A stretch of DNA of 53,941 nucleotides, taken from positions 1-53,941 of the forward strand of contig JABWBR010000031.1 in the NCBI GenBank assembly GCA_013360405.1. The letters are read 5' to 3'. The notes beneath the pieces were generated by a model, which did no database searches, was not told where the DNA came from, and was given only the letters and a program-made list of their open reading frames with translations. Both the position numbers and the translations under genes were made by a program. Positions 17,674 to 26,900 of the stretch are shown one piece after another (position 1 is the stretch's first letter; each line of letters begins with the position of its first letter). Origin of the DNA: Saprospiraceae bacterium (GTDB lineage Bacteria; Bacteroidota; Bacteroidia; Chitinophagales; Saprospiraceae).

Positions 17674-19399
17674 CTGGGACGCTATTGCAGCATATTTCGT
17701 GTACGATCCGCAGCGACCGCTGATCTTCAGCAGCGCGCAATTTTTTGTGGTGTTCCTGCTTTTTTATGCCATTTATATATCGCTCAAAAACCGGACAATC
17801 CTCCGCACGCTTTACACCCTCGCTTTTTCCATTTTCTTTTACTATAAATCCAGCGGTATTTATCTGCTGCTGCTGGTACTTTCTACCGGAGTTGACTTTA
17901 CCCTGGGGCATTATATCTACAACGCTTCCACCCAGGCGCGCCGCCGTTTTTTCTTGTGGCTGAGCATTGCCGCTAATCTGGGGTTGTTGGGTTATTTTAA
18001 ATACACCAACTTCTTCCTCAACTCGGTTAATGCCATCACCGGCTCCGGGTTTGACCTGATGGACATCTTCCTGCCGGCGGGCATCTCGTTTTACACGTTC
18101 CAGACCATGAGCTACAGCATCGACGTATACCGGCGTCATCTGGAGCCATTGACGGAAAAGGTAAAAGACTGGCGTTCGTTTCTGGTGCAATTCATGGACT
18201 TCGGCTTTTTTGTCAGCTTTTTCCCGCAGCTGGTAGCCGGGCCCATCGTGCGGGCGGCCGACTTTCTGCCGCAGATCAACCGCAAGTTGGGGCTTAGCCA
18301 TGCCGAGATGGGGAAGGCCTTGCTGCTTATTTGTGGCGGATTGTTTAAAAAAGCTGTCATTTCCGATTATATCAGCGTCAACTTCGTAGACCGGGTATTT
18401 GAAAATCCGGGTTTGTATTCGGGGTTAGAAAACCTGATGGCCGTGTACGGCTATGCTTTTCAGATCTACTGCGACTTTTCGGGTTATTCGGATATGGCCA
18501 TCGGCCTGGCTTTATTGATGGGTTTTCATTTAAATGAAAATTTTCACACACCTTATAAATCAACCAGCATCCAGGAATTCTGGCGGCGCTGGCATATATC
18601 CTTGTCCACCTGGCTGCGCGACTACCTCTACATCTCCCTGGGCGGCAACCGCAAAGGCAAGTTGCGCACTTACGTCAACCTCATGATCACCATGTTGCTG
18701 GGCGGTTTATGGCACGGTACCAGTTGGGTGTTCATCGTGTGGGGTGGTTTGCACGGATTGGCCCTGGCCATCGACCGGTTTTTGGGCGGCCTGGGTCGCT
18801 GGTTCCGGCTCGAGTCGCTGCGCTCGCTGATCATTTTGCTGATTATCCATCTCATCGGGGCGGGGGTATTGTGGGGATTGTACAGTGGCGCGCAAATTGA
18901 TGGTGACGAGTTCGGGTTGTATATGCGAGCAAATGCCCTGGTAGCCGTGATGTGGATAGCCATATTCGCCTTGGCCTTATTGGTCGATCAGGTAGCGGCG
19001 CTTTTGCGCGGAAAACCCTTACAGGGCGGACTGAGCAAGGCAGTGAGCAGCATTTTTGTTTTTCACTTTGTGTGTCTGTGCTGGGTGTTTTTCCGGGCGG
19101 GCGCCTTCAACAACCCCGTGCCGCCCATGGTGACCACTTCGGCGGTATTGACGCAGATAGGCTCGGCCTTTCATCCCGAGTTAATCTGGCAAATTATACA
19201 AGGGTATAAAGCCGTAATCGGGCTCATCATACTTGCTTTTCTCACCCATTTCATGCCCCTGCGCCTCGACCGGTTTATTGAGCGCGTGTTCATCGGCGCG
19301 CCTGCATTAGCTAAGGCGTTCGCCCTTGCCTTCATCATCTGGATCGTTATTCAGACGGCCAGTTCGGATGTGGTGCCGTTTATTTATTTTCAGTTTTAG
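17657..19399 (+). CDS. MBOAT family membrane-bound O-acyltransferase (AlgI/DltB/PatA type)
   Basis: A 580-aa polytopic protein with about 11-13 hydrophobic segments. Family features include FFPQLVAGPIVRAADFLPQI, CDFSGYSDMAIGLA, NFHTPYKSTSIQEFWRRWHISLS (about 290-312) and the MBOAT histidine region LWHGTSWVFIVWGGLHG, with His353 the invariant residue and His366 nearby. AlgI/PatA-type MBOATs move an acetyl group from the cytoplasm across the membrane to periplasmic SGNH partners, here the two upstream genes. The 17-nt overlap supports a single complex. The polymer modified is not shown by the sequence, although the LysM domain in the partner hints at peptidoglycan. Confidence 0.93.
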   Translation: MQAGINWDAIAAYFVYDPQRPLIFSSAQFFVVFLLFYAIYISLKNRTILRTLYTLAFSIFFYYKSSGIYLLLLVLSTGVDFTLGHYIYNASTQARRRFFLWLSIAANLGLLGYFKYTNFFLNSVNAITGSGFDLMDIFLPAGISFYTFQTMSYSIDVYRRHLEPLTEKVKDWRSFLVQFMDFGFFVSFFPQLVAGPIVRAADFLPQINRKLGLSHAEMGKALLLICGGLFKKAVISDYISVNFVDRVFENPGLYSGLENLMAVYGYAFQIYCDFSGYSDMAIGLALLMGFHLNENFHTPYKSTSIQEFWRRWHISLSTWLRDYLYISLGGNRKGKLRTYVNLMITMLLGGLWHGTSWVFIVWGGLHGLALAIDRFLGGLGRWFRLESLRSLIILLIIHLIGAGVLWGLYSGAQIDGDEFGLYMRANALVAVMWIAIFALALLVDQVAALLRGKPLQGGLSKAVSSIFVFHFVCLCWVFFRAGAFNNPVPPMVTTSAVLTQIGSAFHPELIWQIIQGYKAVIGLIILAFLTHFMPLRLDRFIERVFIGAPALAKAFALAFIIWIVIQTASSDVVPFIYFQF

Positions 19400-19527
19400 T
19401 GACGGCGGGGAACTGACCCGGGGGGTGACGGCTTGGGAATAGCTCGGGTGGTGACGGCGGGGAACTGACTCGGGGGGTGACGAGGTGACCGACAACTGAT
19501 AACCGACAACTGATAACCGACAACCTA
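19400..19527. repeat. Tandem-repeat tract between convergent genes (GGTGACGG and CGACAACTGATAAC units)
   Basis: Two copies of TGACGGCGGGGAACTGAC (19400 and 19452) are separated by further GGTGACG units. Three copies of a ~15-nt CGACAACTGATAAC unit follow (19491-19523). The core GGGTGGTGACGGCGGGG (19446-19462) recurs in reverse complement at 34762-34778 and 34844-34860, inside the tricorn pseudogene. No coding potential is apparent. Confidence 0.8.
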
Positions 19528-19887
19528 CACAAGCTCCTCGTCAGAAGGGGGGAGGGGTAGCAAATCGCGGAGGCGGTTGAAAGCGCGGGTAATCTCTTGT
19601 ACTTGCGCCAGGATCTTTTGTTTATTTTGATAATTACCTACCATACTGCGTGCGCCACTGGGCAGCAGGGATTCCAGCAAAGAACGTTCGTGGGGATCGA
19701 GATTGAGATCGGGTATCTGATCCAGTCGGTCGAGGATGGCCGGCGAGGAGGTAGCGTCGTATATATCGTCGCGAAGTTGTCGCACCAGGCGGGCGAAGTG
19801 CTGGGCGTCTATGTCGAAGCTATCGCTGTCGGCCAGGTGGCTGGCCAGATAGTTGAGGGATTTGAAGTGGGTGGCAAGTTGGCTCAT
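19525..19887 (-). CDS. Hypothetical protein, 120 aa
   Basis: A charged, mostly helical cytoplasmic protein (MSQLATHFKSLNYLASHLAD...) with no signal peptide, membrane segment or recognised motif. The central part is rich in Leu/Arg/Asp, compatible with a helical bundle. It is convergent with the MBOAT gene across a repeat tract and divergent from the next gene, so it is an isolated unit. The overlapping plus-strand frame looks like a shadow. Function unknown. Confidence 0.65.
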   Translation of the reverse strand: MSQLATHFKSLNYLASHLADSDSFDIDAQHFARLVRQLRDDIYDATSSPAILDRLDQIPDLNLDPHERSLLESLLPSGARSMVGNYQNKQKILAQVQEITRAFNRLRDLLPLPPSDEELV

Positions 19888-20020
19888 TGGACAAATTTAC
19901 AAAAAATAAAAAAAACGGTGTTTTTCTGTTGACGCCGGCCTCCCTCTGGGTATTGGGTTTTAGATGTGTGATTTACCACTTACGACAAAAACATCTCAAC
20001 ACTTACTAAAACGCTGTGCC

Positions 20021-21358
20021 ATGCAAAAGAGAACCTTCAACTTTGCACTTTTTACACTCTTCCTGAGTTTCTTATTTCAAATTGCCGCGCAAGCCCAGCA
20101 AAGGGATACGCTATCAGCTGCAAAAATTAAATGGAATGAATACGGCGGTCAGATAGGCCTGGGATTCAGGATATTTGACGGTTTGGGTCCCGTATTGCGG
20201 TATAACCTCGACACAAAAAACGCATTCGAATTAAGCCTTGGGGCCGGCGCTACCTCGGCGCCCACCAATGACGAATTTTCGGGCGACAACCCGGCCAATA
20301 CCGAAATAGGCCTCGAACTCGACGTCGCCTACCATCTTATGGGCAAACGGCATGAAAAAAATAGAAAAAATAAAATCAAATCAAATGGTCTGGCACTGCA
20401 CGCCGGCCACTTGTTTGGCGACTTCTCCACCTCCTTTTTATCAGCGGGATGGACCCAGGAGACCTTCCGCAAAGACAAACCCATGCGCTCTTTTAACCTG
20501 GAGCTGGGGCTGAAGTTCAATTTCCCGCATTGGTCCACGAATACTACATACAACCCCTGGACAGGCTACGAAACCGGATACAGCGATCCGCTGCCGGTTA
20601 TTCCTTATTTCAGGCTGCATTGGAATTGGTTTCTCAAAAAAATGCAGCAGCCTGTCCGGTTGTCTGATCCGGCTGTCGATAGCGGTAAGCGCCCGGCGGA
20701 AACTCCTTCCAACAGCCGCAGTCTGGGCTTCGTATATGGCATCGGCCTGTCGAAAGCAGGGGGTGATTTCAGCGACAACTTCGTGGAGGAGTATAAAGCC
20801 GGGTTAGTTTCCAGGTTTGGGTTGCGGTATGAACAGTTTTTTGCACCCAAAACCGCTTTTACAGCGGAATTGGGATTATCGGACATGGGTTACGCCCTGG
20901 TAACGGAAACCCAAAACAACGGCAACCACAGCAAAAACAACGCTACCACCAAATGGCAATACCTGGCTGTACCGCTGGCCGTAAAATTCAACTTGACGGG
21001 TCAGGAAGCGCCTATCGACTTTTACCTGTCGCCCGGATTGACTTTTGGCTATTTATTATCAAAAAGAACCGTTACCAATTCCTTCAGCAAAACCGAACTG
21101 CTCGATACCCGTACACATAAAGTGAGCCGGCCCAAACTCAGCGACGACCTCAAATTTGACGACCGCCTCGACGCCGGATTACACCTGTCTGCGGGGATAG
21201 CCCGCCCGCTCTGGAGGGGTATCATCAGTCTGGAAACCCGCTATTATCTGGGGTTGCTCAACCTTAACAGGTACATCCCCGGCCAGCCCGGCATTGACAT
21301 CCCAAAGCAACTCAATCGCCAGTGGAGTTGCGCATTGGGATATGCTTATCCTTTTTAA
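20021..21358 (+). CDS. Outer-membrane beta-barrel-like protein
   Basis: 445 aa from the ATG at 20021 (MQKRTFNFALF), which begins a clear signal peptide ending IAAQAQQ. The upstream in-frame start at 19964 would bury it. The body alternates short amphipathic strands with Gly/Asn-rich turns (GLGFRIFDGLGPVLRY, YFRLHWNWF, LAVPLAVKFNL, FYLSPGLTFGYLLS), typical of porin-family barrels in Bacteroidota. It ends in an aromatic residue (YAYPF), as outer-membrane proteins often do. Function is not identifiable. The next gene starts 36 nt downstream on the same strand and could be co-transcribed. Confidence 0.75.
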   Translation: MQKRTFNFALFTLFLSFLFQIAAQAQQRDTLSAAKIKWNEYGGQIGLGFRIFDGLGPVLRYNLDTKNAFELSLGAGATSAPTNDEFSGDNPANTEIGLELDVAYHLMGKRHEKNRKNKIKSNGLALHAGHLFGDFSTSFLSAGWTQETFRKDKPMRSFNLELGLKFNFPHWSTNTTYNPWTGYETGYSDPLPVIPYFRLHWNWFLKKMQQPVRLSDPAVDSGKRPAETPSNSRSLGFVYGIGLSKAGGDFSDNFVEEYKAGLVSRFGLRYEQFFAPKTAFTAELGLSDMGYALVTETQNNGNHSKNNATTKWQYLAVPLAVKFNLTGQEAPIDFYLSPGLTFGYLLSKRTVTNSFSKTELLDTRTHKVSRPKLSDDLKFDDRLDAGLHLSAGIARPLWRGIISLETRYYLGLLNLNRYIPGQPGIDIPKQLNRQWSCALGYAYPF

Positions 21359-21393
21359 ATTAAAATTATTAATAATATAAAAACCTGAAACTT

Positions 21394-24300
21394 ATGGCTA
21401 TGCTCAATAAGCTGTTGCTGATTTTCGCATTGGCAATGGGGAATACCAACAGTTGGTCGTCCCTCGTAGAACCCCAGGTAGTCATCGATTGCGACGATGA
21501 TGAGACGGGGTATATCTCATCGGGAGAAACGGATGAATACACGTTATCGGCCAACAACGGCGATCTGGTATGGATTCGCGTTTTCTCCACCGATATTGCG
21601 CTGAACCCCCGTGTGCAGGTCTTTAGCCCGGGCAATTTGTTGATGGGAACCTGGCAGGCCAACCCTGCCGGTTTTGTGGAAATTCCCAATTTTGCCCTGA
21701 GCCAGGGCAGCGGCCAATACCGGATTACTGTGTCAGACGGTATTGGCAGCCAGGCGGGCAGCTATAGTATTTCGGTACAGATTTACAACAAGACGAGTTG
21801 CGCCGAACAAGTGGCCTGTACGGAAGAATCGTCGGACAGCTACTACTACAGCGCTGCTGTGAACGCCTATTACCTGCCGGCGTCAGCCAGTGACCGGCTT
21901 CGAATGCGAATGTATTTCAGCTCGCCTGCCGACTGGCGGGTGGAGGTGCGCCGACCGGATGGCACGGTTTACAGCACTTTTCAATTGAATGGAACCGGAC
22001 TGATCGACGAAATCATCCCGCTATCGCAGGGTAACTGGTTTTTCTATGTATACGATCAAGGCGGCGACGAGGGGAATACCTCTCACAATTACAATTATTC
22101 TTTTCAATTATTGGAAAAAACGACCTGCGCGGATCAGGTGACCTGCTCGGAGGAGTCGTCAGACAGTTACTACTACAGCGCCGGTGTTAATACCTATTAC
22201 GTAGCTGCCAGTGCCGGCGACCTGCTTCGCCTGCGTTTGTTTTTCAGCACGCCTGCCAATTGGCGGGTGGAGGTGCGCTGGCCCAATGGCAGCCTTTACA
22301 ACATATTTGAATTAGACGGGACCGGTTTGATTGACGAAACCATCCCGCTATCGCAGGGCAACTGGTTCTTCTACGTGTACGACGAAGGCGGCGACGAAGG
22401 CAATACCTCCCATAATTACAACTACTCCTTTCAGTTGTTGGGCAAAACCACCTGCGCCGATCAAGTAGATTGTTCGGAAAATTCCTCCGACAGCTATTAC
22501 TACAGCGCAGCCATCAATAACTATTACCTGGCGGCCTCAAACAACGATCTGCTTCGCCTGCGCATGTTTTTTACAACACCCGCCAACTGGCGCGTAGAAG
22601 TGCGCCGCCCCGACAATACCATCGACACGATTTATGCCGTTAACGGCAGTGGATTTTTGAGCGAAATCATACAGCTATCGCAGGGCAACTGGTTTTTCTA
22701 TGTTTACGACGAGGGCGGCGATGAGGGCAATACCGCCCACAATTATAATTATTCGTTCCAATTGTTGGGCAAAACGACTTGCGCCGATCAAGTGGCTTGC
22801 ACAGAAGAGTCGTCTGACAGTTATTACTACAGCGCGGCGGAAAATGCGTATTACGTCGCTGCCGGCGCCAACGACCAACTCCGGTTGCGTTTGTGTTTTA
22901 TCACCCCGGCCAACTGGCGCGTAGAAGTGCGCCGGCCCGACGGGACGGTTTTCCCCATCTATGTACTTGACGGCAGTGGAACTATCAATGAAATCATACC
23001 GCTGTCGCAGGGCAACTGGTTCTTCTACGTTTACGATGAAGGCGGCGACGAGGGCAATACCTCCCACAATTACAATTATGCTTTCCAATTGTTGGGCAAA
23101 ACCAGCTGCGCCGACCAGGTAACCTGCACAGAAGAAGGATTTGACAGCTATTATTACAGCTCAGCCGTCAATGCGTATTATATCGCCGCTGCCAACGGCG
23201 ACAGGATGCGCGCCCAGTGGTATTTCAATACTTCCAATAACTGGCGGGTGGAAATTCGCCGCCCTGACGGCAGCTTGGATACGCTTTTAAACTACGACGG
23301 CATTGGTTTGTTGACCACAGAAAGGCTGCTGTCTTCAGGCAACTGGTTTGTTTATGTGTACGGGGCGAGCGGCGATTGCGCCAGTACTTCACACAATTAC
23401 AACTACGCTTTCCAACTGATAAAACCGACCTGTTCAACATCGCTGAATTGCGGCGCCTCAACAAGCGGTTCGTTCAATTTGAAAGCGGAAATGGACCTGT
23501 ATTCCTTTTATGCAGAGGAATGCGATACAGCTCATGTCCAGATAACGCTCACCGACCCCTCGCTTCATATCAGCGCGCGGCTTTACGACCCAAGCGGCAA
23601 CCTCCTGGCCTCGTATATCGGAACCATTGACGTTGCTTCGTTGGCGTTTTCCGCTCCGTTGAATCAGTATGGCAGGCATTTCATCATTATTCACGAAACA
23701 GAAGGGGATAACACCGGCAACTATTCGCTGAGCCTCAACTGTACCAGCCCATCGCTGGCAGTATCGCCTGCAACCCTGAATGTCAATGCATTGAGCAGCG
23801 CGGCTTCTTTTGCGGTTGTAAGCGATTGCCCGCAATGGCTTGTCACGGCGCAGGCGCCCTGGATAACCCTGAATACCACTACCGGCGCTAATAATGGCGT
23901 AGTATCGCTGCAATTTGACGCCAACCCGAATTCAACGCCGCGGTCAACGCAGGTCATGGTAGCCGGTTGTTGTGATTCGATATTCGTAAATGTCACCCAG
24001 GCCGGCGCTACGCTTGTTGCCGACCCCATTTCGCTAAGTGTAAATTACGAGGCGGAAACAACAACATTTGATGTGACGAGCACTTGCATCGATTGGACGA
24101 TTACGTCAAACGCCCCTTGGATTAACTCCATTATCCCTTCAAGCGGCGGCGGCGGTTTGTATTCAGTAGCCGTTGACTATCAGGCTAATACGAGCGCTTC
24201 GCCTCGGACCGCCATCCTTACGCTCAGCGGCTGCGGAATTACTAAAACCATCACGATTACACAGGAAGGCGTATTCCTGAATCCGAGCCCGATGACTATG

Positions 24301-25470
24301 AATCTGCCTGCCGGGGGCAACACGCAGTCTGTAGTGGTGAGCAGCAATTGCACAAGTTGGACGATAACGGCGTCCGAAGACTGGATTTCACCGCAGATCG
24401 CCAACGGCAGCGGCAGCCAGTCGGTGATGTTTAGTTTTAGTCCCAATTCGGGCAGTTTCCCCCGAACGGCGACACTTGCGCTTAGCGGTTGCGGCCTGGA
24501 GAAAACGATAAGCATTATACAGGCGGCTGCAACCATGACCATAAATCCGACAGTCATTGACGTACCCGCCGCCGGCGGCAGCCAGTCGGTGTCGGTAGGT
24601 GGTAATTGCCCGGCGTGGACGATAATAGCCTCGGAGAATTGGGTCACCCCCGGGATTATTAACGGAAGCGGGAGCGAATCGCTGGTATATACTTTTTCTG
24701 CCAATAACAGTGCTTCATCCCGGTTTGCCACTTTAATTCTCAGCGGTTGCGGCAACCCCGTCACGGTGCAAATCAACCAGGCCGGCGAGCCGGGTGCAAT
24801 CGTAATCTCCGGAGATCCGGTTATTTGTCCTGGGGAAAATACCACCCTGTGCGCACCGCTAAGCGACGACTACCTGTGGTCGACGGGCCAAACGGAGCGC
24901 TGTATTGTAGTGGGCACGCCCAATACCTACGCCGTTACCGTCATTAACAACACCGGTTCGCAAAGCGGTTCGATAGACGTAGTATTGGAACAGACTCCCA
25001 TTCAGCCTGTCATTGTTCAGCAGCAGGACTTCTTGTGGGCGGAGGGCGCCGCTTCTTATTGGCAGTGGTATATTAACGGGGTAGTCATAACCGGGGCTAT
25101 TGGTCAGAGCTATTTCCCCACGCAGCCCGGCGCTTATACCGTTGTTGCTTTCAGCCAACACCTCTGCCAAAGCGAGTCCTCAGCGCCTTTTGTGGTAGTA
25201 GGTGTAGATAATCTTACCGATAAAAAGCAATTGGCAGTGGCGCCCAATCCGGCTGTCGAAAGTTTCGATATTGTTTTCCCGGAAGCTATTCCGGGCGGTC
25301 GTTTGGTCATCATCAACAGTTCGGGTATAGTTTGCATGCAGCAGTCGCTTGGCAATGAGCTTAAAATAACCGTCGGCCGCGAAAATTTACCTGGCGGACT
25401 GTATTTCCTGCGTTGGACTGCGCCGGATGGCGGGTTATTGGCAGTATCGAGAGTGGTATTGCTAAGGTAA
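21394..25470 (+). CDS. Large T9SS cargo protein with five PPC-like repeats and four BACON-like domains
   Basis: 1358 aa with a signal peptide (1-22). A pre-peptidase C-terminal-like (PPC) segment occupies about 30-130. Five tandem near-identical ~109-aa repeats follow, with a 327-nt DNA period starting near 21793, 22120, 22447, 22774 and 23101. Each has DSYYYSA, NWRVEVRRPD, LSQGNWFFYVYD and SHNYNY. A further PPC-like segment leads to four BACON-type domains (~785-1131, motifs such as WTITASEDWISP and LSGCG). The C-terminus (APNPAVESF... to the end) is a type A T9SS sorting domain. Probably a surface glycan- or protein-binding adhesin. It immediately precedes the sigma/CHAT unit, but a promoter lies between them. 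Confidence 0.85.
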   Translation: MAMLNKLLLIFALAMGNTNSWSSLVEPQVVIDCDDDETGYISSGETDEYTLSANNGDLVWIRVFSTDIALNPRVQVFSPGNLLMGTWQANPAGFVEIPNFALSQGSGQYRITVSDGIGSQAGSYSISVQIYNKTSCAEQVACTEESSDSYYYSAAVNAYYLPASASDRLRMRMYFSSPADWRVEVRRPDGTVYSTFQLNGTGLIDEIIPLSQGNWFFYVYDQGGDEGNTSHNYNYSFQLLEKTTCADQVTCSEESSDSYYYSAGVNTYYVAASAGDLLRLRLFFSTPANWRVEVRWPNGSLYNIFELDGTGLIDETIPLSQGNWFFYVYDEGGDEGNTSHNYNYSFQLLGKTTCADQVDCSENSSDSYYYSAAINNYYLAASNNDLLRLRMFFTTPANWRVEVRRPDNTIDTIYAVNGSGFLSEIIQLSQGNWFFYVYDEGGDEGNTAHNYNYSFQLLGKTTCADQVACTEESSDSYYYSAAENAYYVAAGANDQLRLRLCFITPANWRVEVRRPDGTVFPIYVLDGSGTINEIIPLSQGNWFFYVYDEGGDEGNTSHNYNYAFQLLGKTSCADQVTCTEEGFDSYYYSSAVNAYYIAAANGDRMRAQWYFNTSNNWRVEIRRPDGSLDTLLNYDGIGLLTTERLLSSGNWFVYVYGASGDCASTSHNYNYAFQLIKPTCSTSLNCGASTSGSFNLKAEMDLYSFYAEECDTAHVQITLTDPSLHISARLYDPSGNLLASYIGTIDVASLAFSAPLNQYGRHFIIIHETEGDNTGNYSLSLNCTSPSLAVSPATLNVNALSSAASFAVVSDCPQWLVTAQAPWITLNTTTGANNGVVSLQFDANPNSTPRSTQVMVAGCCDSIFVNVTQAGATLVADPISLSVNYEAETTTFDVTSTCIDWTITSNAPWINSIIPSSGGGGLYSVAVDYQANTSASPRTAILTLSGCGITKTITITQEGVFLNPSPMTMNLPAGGNTQSVVVSSNCTSWTITASEDWISPQIANGSGSQSVMFSFSPNSGSFPRTATLALSGCGLEKTISIIQAAATMTINPTVIDVPAAGGSQSVSVGGNCPAWTIIASENWVTPGIINGSGSESLVYTFSANNSASSRFATLILSGCGNPVTVQINQAGEPGAIVISGDPVICPGENTTLCAPLSDDYLWSTGQTERCIVVGTPNTYAVTVINNTGSQSGSIDVVLEQTPIQPVIVQQQDFLWAEGAASYWQWYINGVVITGAIGQSYFPTQPGAYTVVAFSQHLCQSESSAPFVVVGVDNLTDKKQLAVAPNPAVESFDIVFPEAIPGGRLVIINSSGIVCMQQSLGNELKITVGRENLPGGLYFLRWTAPDGGLLAVSRVVLLR

Positions 25471-25504
25471 AGCAAAACATGGGGTATTCTAATTAATTGA
25501 AGTC

Positions 25505-25535
25505 TTGATGAATTCAGATTCAACCCATATCTTCG
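25505..25535 (+). promoter_or_regulatory. Predicted Bacteroidota promoter for the sigma/protease unit
   Basis: TTG (25505-25507), 20-nt spacer, TATCTTCG (25528-25535). This is close to the TTTG-N19-21-TAnnTTTG consensus and 35 nt before the sigma-factor ATG. It would make the sigma/anti-sigma/protease genes a unit separate from the upstream T9SS gene. Confidence 0.5.
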
Positions 25536-25569
25536 TGCAAATGAATAAGTTAATAAGCCGCGAAGACCT

Positions 25570-26133
25570 ATGGATAAACACAGTTTGGATTACTCCGAAG
25601 AGCAGATTTTGAATTATGTAAGAGACAGGCGGCAGCACCGGCGGGTTTTTGACTGGGCCAACGCGCTGGTGCTGCCCACTGTGCGCAAATATCTGATGCA
25701 GTCAGGCGCTTCAGATCATGATGTGCGGACGATTTTTCTTACTGCACTGAGCGACTTTTTCAGGAAACTCGAAAATTCAGCATACGAACTACAACCCGAT
25801 AGCAACGTCAAAGGATTGCTCTATAAGATGTGTGAGTATCAATGGAACAAGGAACACCGAAATAGGGTGCGAATTTCAGGCGATGCCATACCGGAAGAAA
25901 AGGATTCGAAACAGCCGGAACAAGAGCTCATCAATCGGGAAAAACAAGCTATGGTAGGAGAGGCCGTAGCCAGGTTGGAGCAGCCCTACCGCGGGGTGCT
26001 TGTATTACACGAATATTGTGAGGTGAGTCATACCGAAATTGCCTTCGCAGCCGGTTACACTTCACCCGGAGTTTCCAGGGAGATTAAATCAAGAGCCATC
26101 AAAAAGCTGCGAGACATTTTTAAAACCTTGTAA
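25570..26133 (+). CDS. RNA polymerase sigma-70 family (ECF-like) sigma factor
   Basis: 187 aa. The N-terminal half (about 20-90) resembles the sigma-70 region 2 helix set, and the C-terminal half is a region 4 helix-turn-helix (about 130-185: LEQPYRGVLVLHEY, SHTEIAFAAGY, SREIKSRAIKKLRDI). Length and two-domain layout fit ECF-type factors. It is 8 nt upstream of a single-pass membrane protein placed like an anti-sigma factor, then a papain-like protease and a CHAT protease on the same strand. Sigma factors of this type control a small regulon, often including their own operon; that is inferred here. The trigger is unknown. Confidence 0.85.
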   Translation: MDKHSLDYSEEQILNYVRDRRQHRRVFDWANALVLPTVRKYLMQSGASDHDVRTIFLTALSDFFRKLENSAYELQPDSNVKGLLYKMCEYQWNKEHRNRVRISGDAIPEEKDSKQPEQELINREKQAMVGEAVARLEQPYRGVLVLHEYCEVSHTEIAFAAGYTSPGVSREIKSRAIKKLRDIFKTL

Positions 26134-26141
26134 CATCCAAC

Positions 26142-26894
26142 ATGAGCACACTACCTACCGACTTCGACCAATTGTGCGACGATTATCGGCACGGCGCCAT
26201 GACGGACGCCGAAAAGACCGAATTCGAAGCCATCCTCAATAGCGATCCCCAACGCAAAGCCCAATGGCAGGAATACCTGCTGCTCGTTCAGGGCGTCAGG
26301 GAATTTGGCCGCCGGCAAACCCTCGAGCGTTGGTACGATGAAATACACGGCGCCGCCAATGACAAAGCGACAATCGAAGATGGTTCGCCCAATTTATTTC
26401 AGGAATGGAAACAACAGCAAAAAGCCGGCGACGGGCAGCAGCCGGGCCAACCTGGCGGCACATTTCGATTGTTCAGGTTTATTTCAGCGGCAGCAGCGAT
26501 TATCGCCGTGGTCTTTTATGTGGGCTGGCGTCTTGGCGGCGATGTTGAACCCCAAGTGGGGCACAGTGACGGATTTGAGATGCTGGCTTCCCTGGAACGG
26601 CCTGTCGTGTTAATTGGAGATGTGCAGGGCGCCGTCGCGGAAAATTGGCACGTAACGATTCAAAAAAATGAACTCCCGGAATATGTGGCTATTCTCGCCG
26701 ATCGGGATTTGACGCTGCTGCTTCCGCTTGGCCAGGCGCCGTCCGACATCCGCCTGCGCCGGCTGGACGACCTGGGGGCGCAAGTCGTTTTTCTGGGCAT
26801 CCAGGATAAATGGTACAGCCTACGCACCGATGAACAACGCGAGCAGGTATTACAGGAAGTAAACGACCAAGCCATTTTATCACGTCTAAAATAA
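26142..26894 (+). CDS. Single-pass membrane protein, candidate anti-sigma factor
   Basis: 250 aa. A cytoplasmic N-terminal part (1-~105) opens with LCDDYRHGAMTDAEKTEFE, resembling the short helical start of zinc-less anti-sigma proteins. One membrane helix follows (about 110-128, ISAAAAIIAVVFYVGW), then a ~120-aa extracytoplasmic domain rich in beta-strand-like segments (FEMLASLERPVVLIGDV, LRRLDDLGAQVVFLG). It sits 8 nt after the sigma gene and 6 nt before the protease gene. Position and topology suggest it holds the sigma factor until a periplasmic signal. No family was recognised with certainty. Confidence 0.65.
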   Translation: MSTLPTDFDQLCDDYRHGAMTDAEKTEFEAILNSDPQRKAQWQEYLLLVQGVREFGRRQTLERWYDEIHGAANDKATIEDGSPNLFQEWKQQQKAGDGQQPGQPGGTFRLFRFISAAAAIIAVVFYVGWRLGGDVEPQVGHSDGFEMLASLERPVVLIGDVQGAVAENWHVTIQKNELPEYVAILADRDLTLLLPLGQAPSDIRLRRLDDLGAQVVFLGIQDKWYSLRTDEQREQVLQEVNDQAILSRLK

Positions 26895-26900
26895 TGCAAT

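Noticed and set aside
17546-18301. 251-aa minus-strand ORF over the SGNH/MBOAT junction
   Set aside because: It covers two well-supported coding regions on the other strand and has a composition typical of antisense frames.
22675-23088. 137-aa minus-strand ORF in the repeat protein
   Set aside because: An antisense frame of the 327-bp repeats, whose apparent internal repetition is inherited from them.
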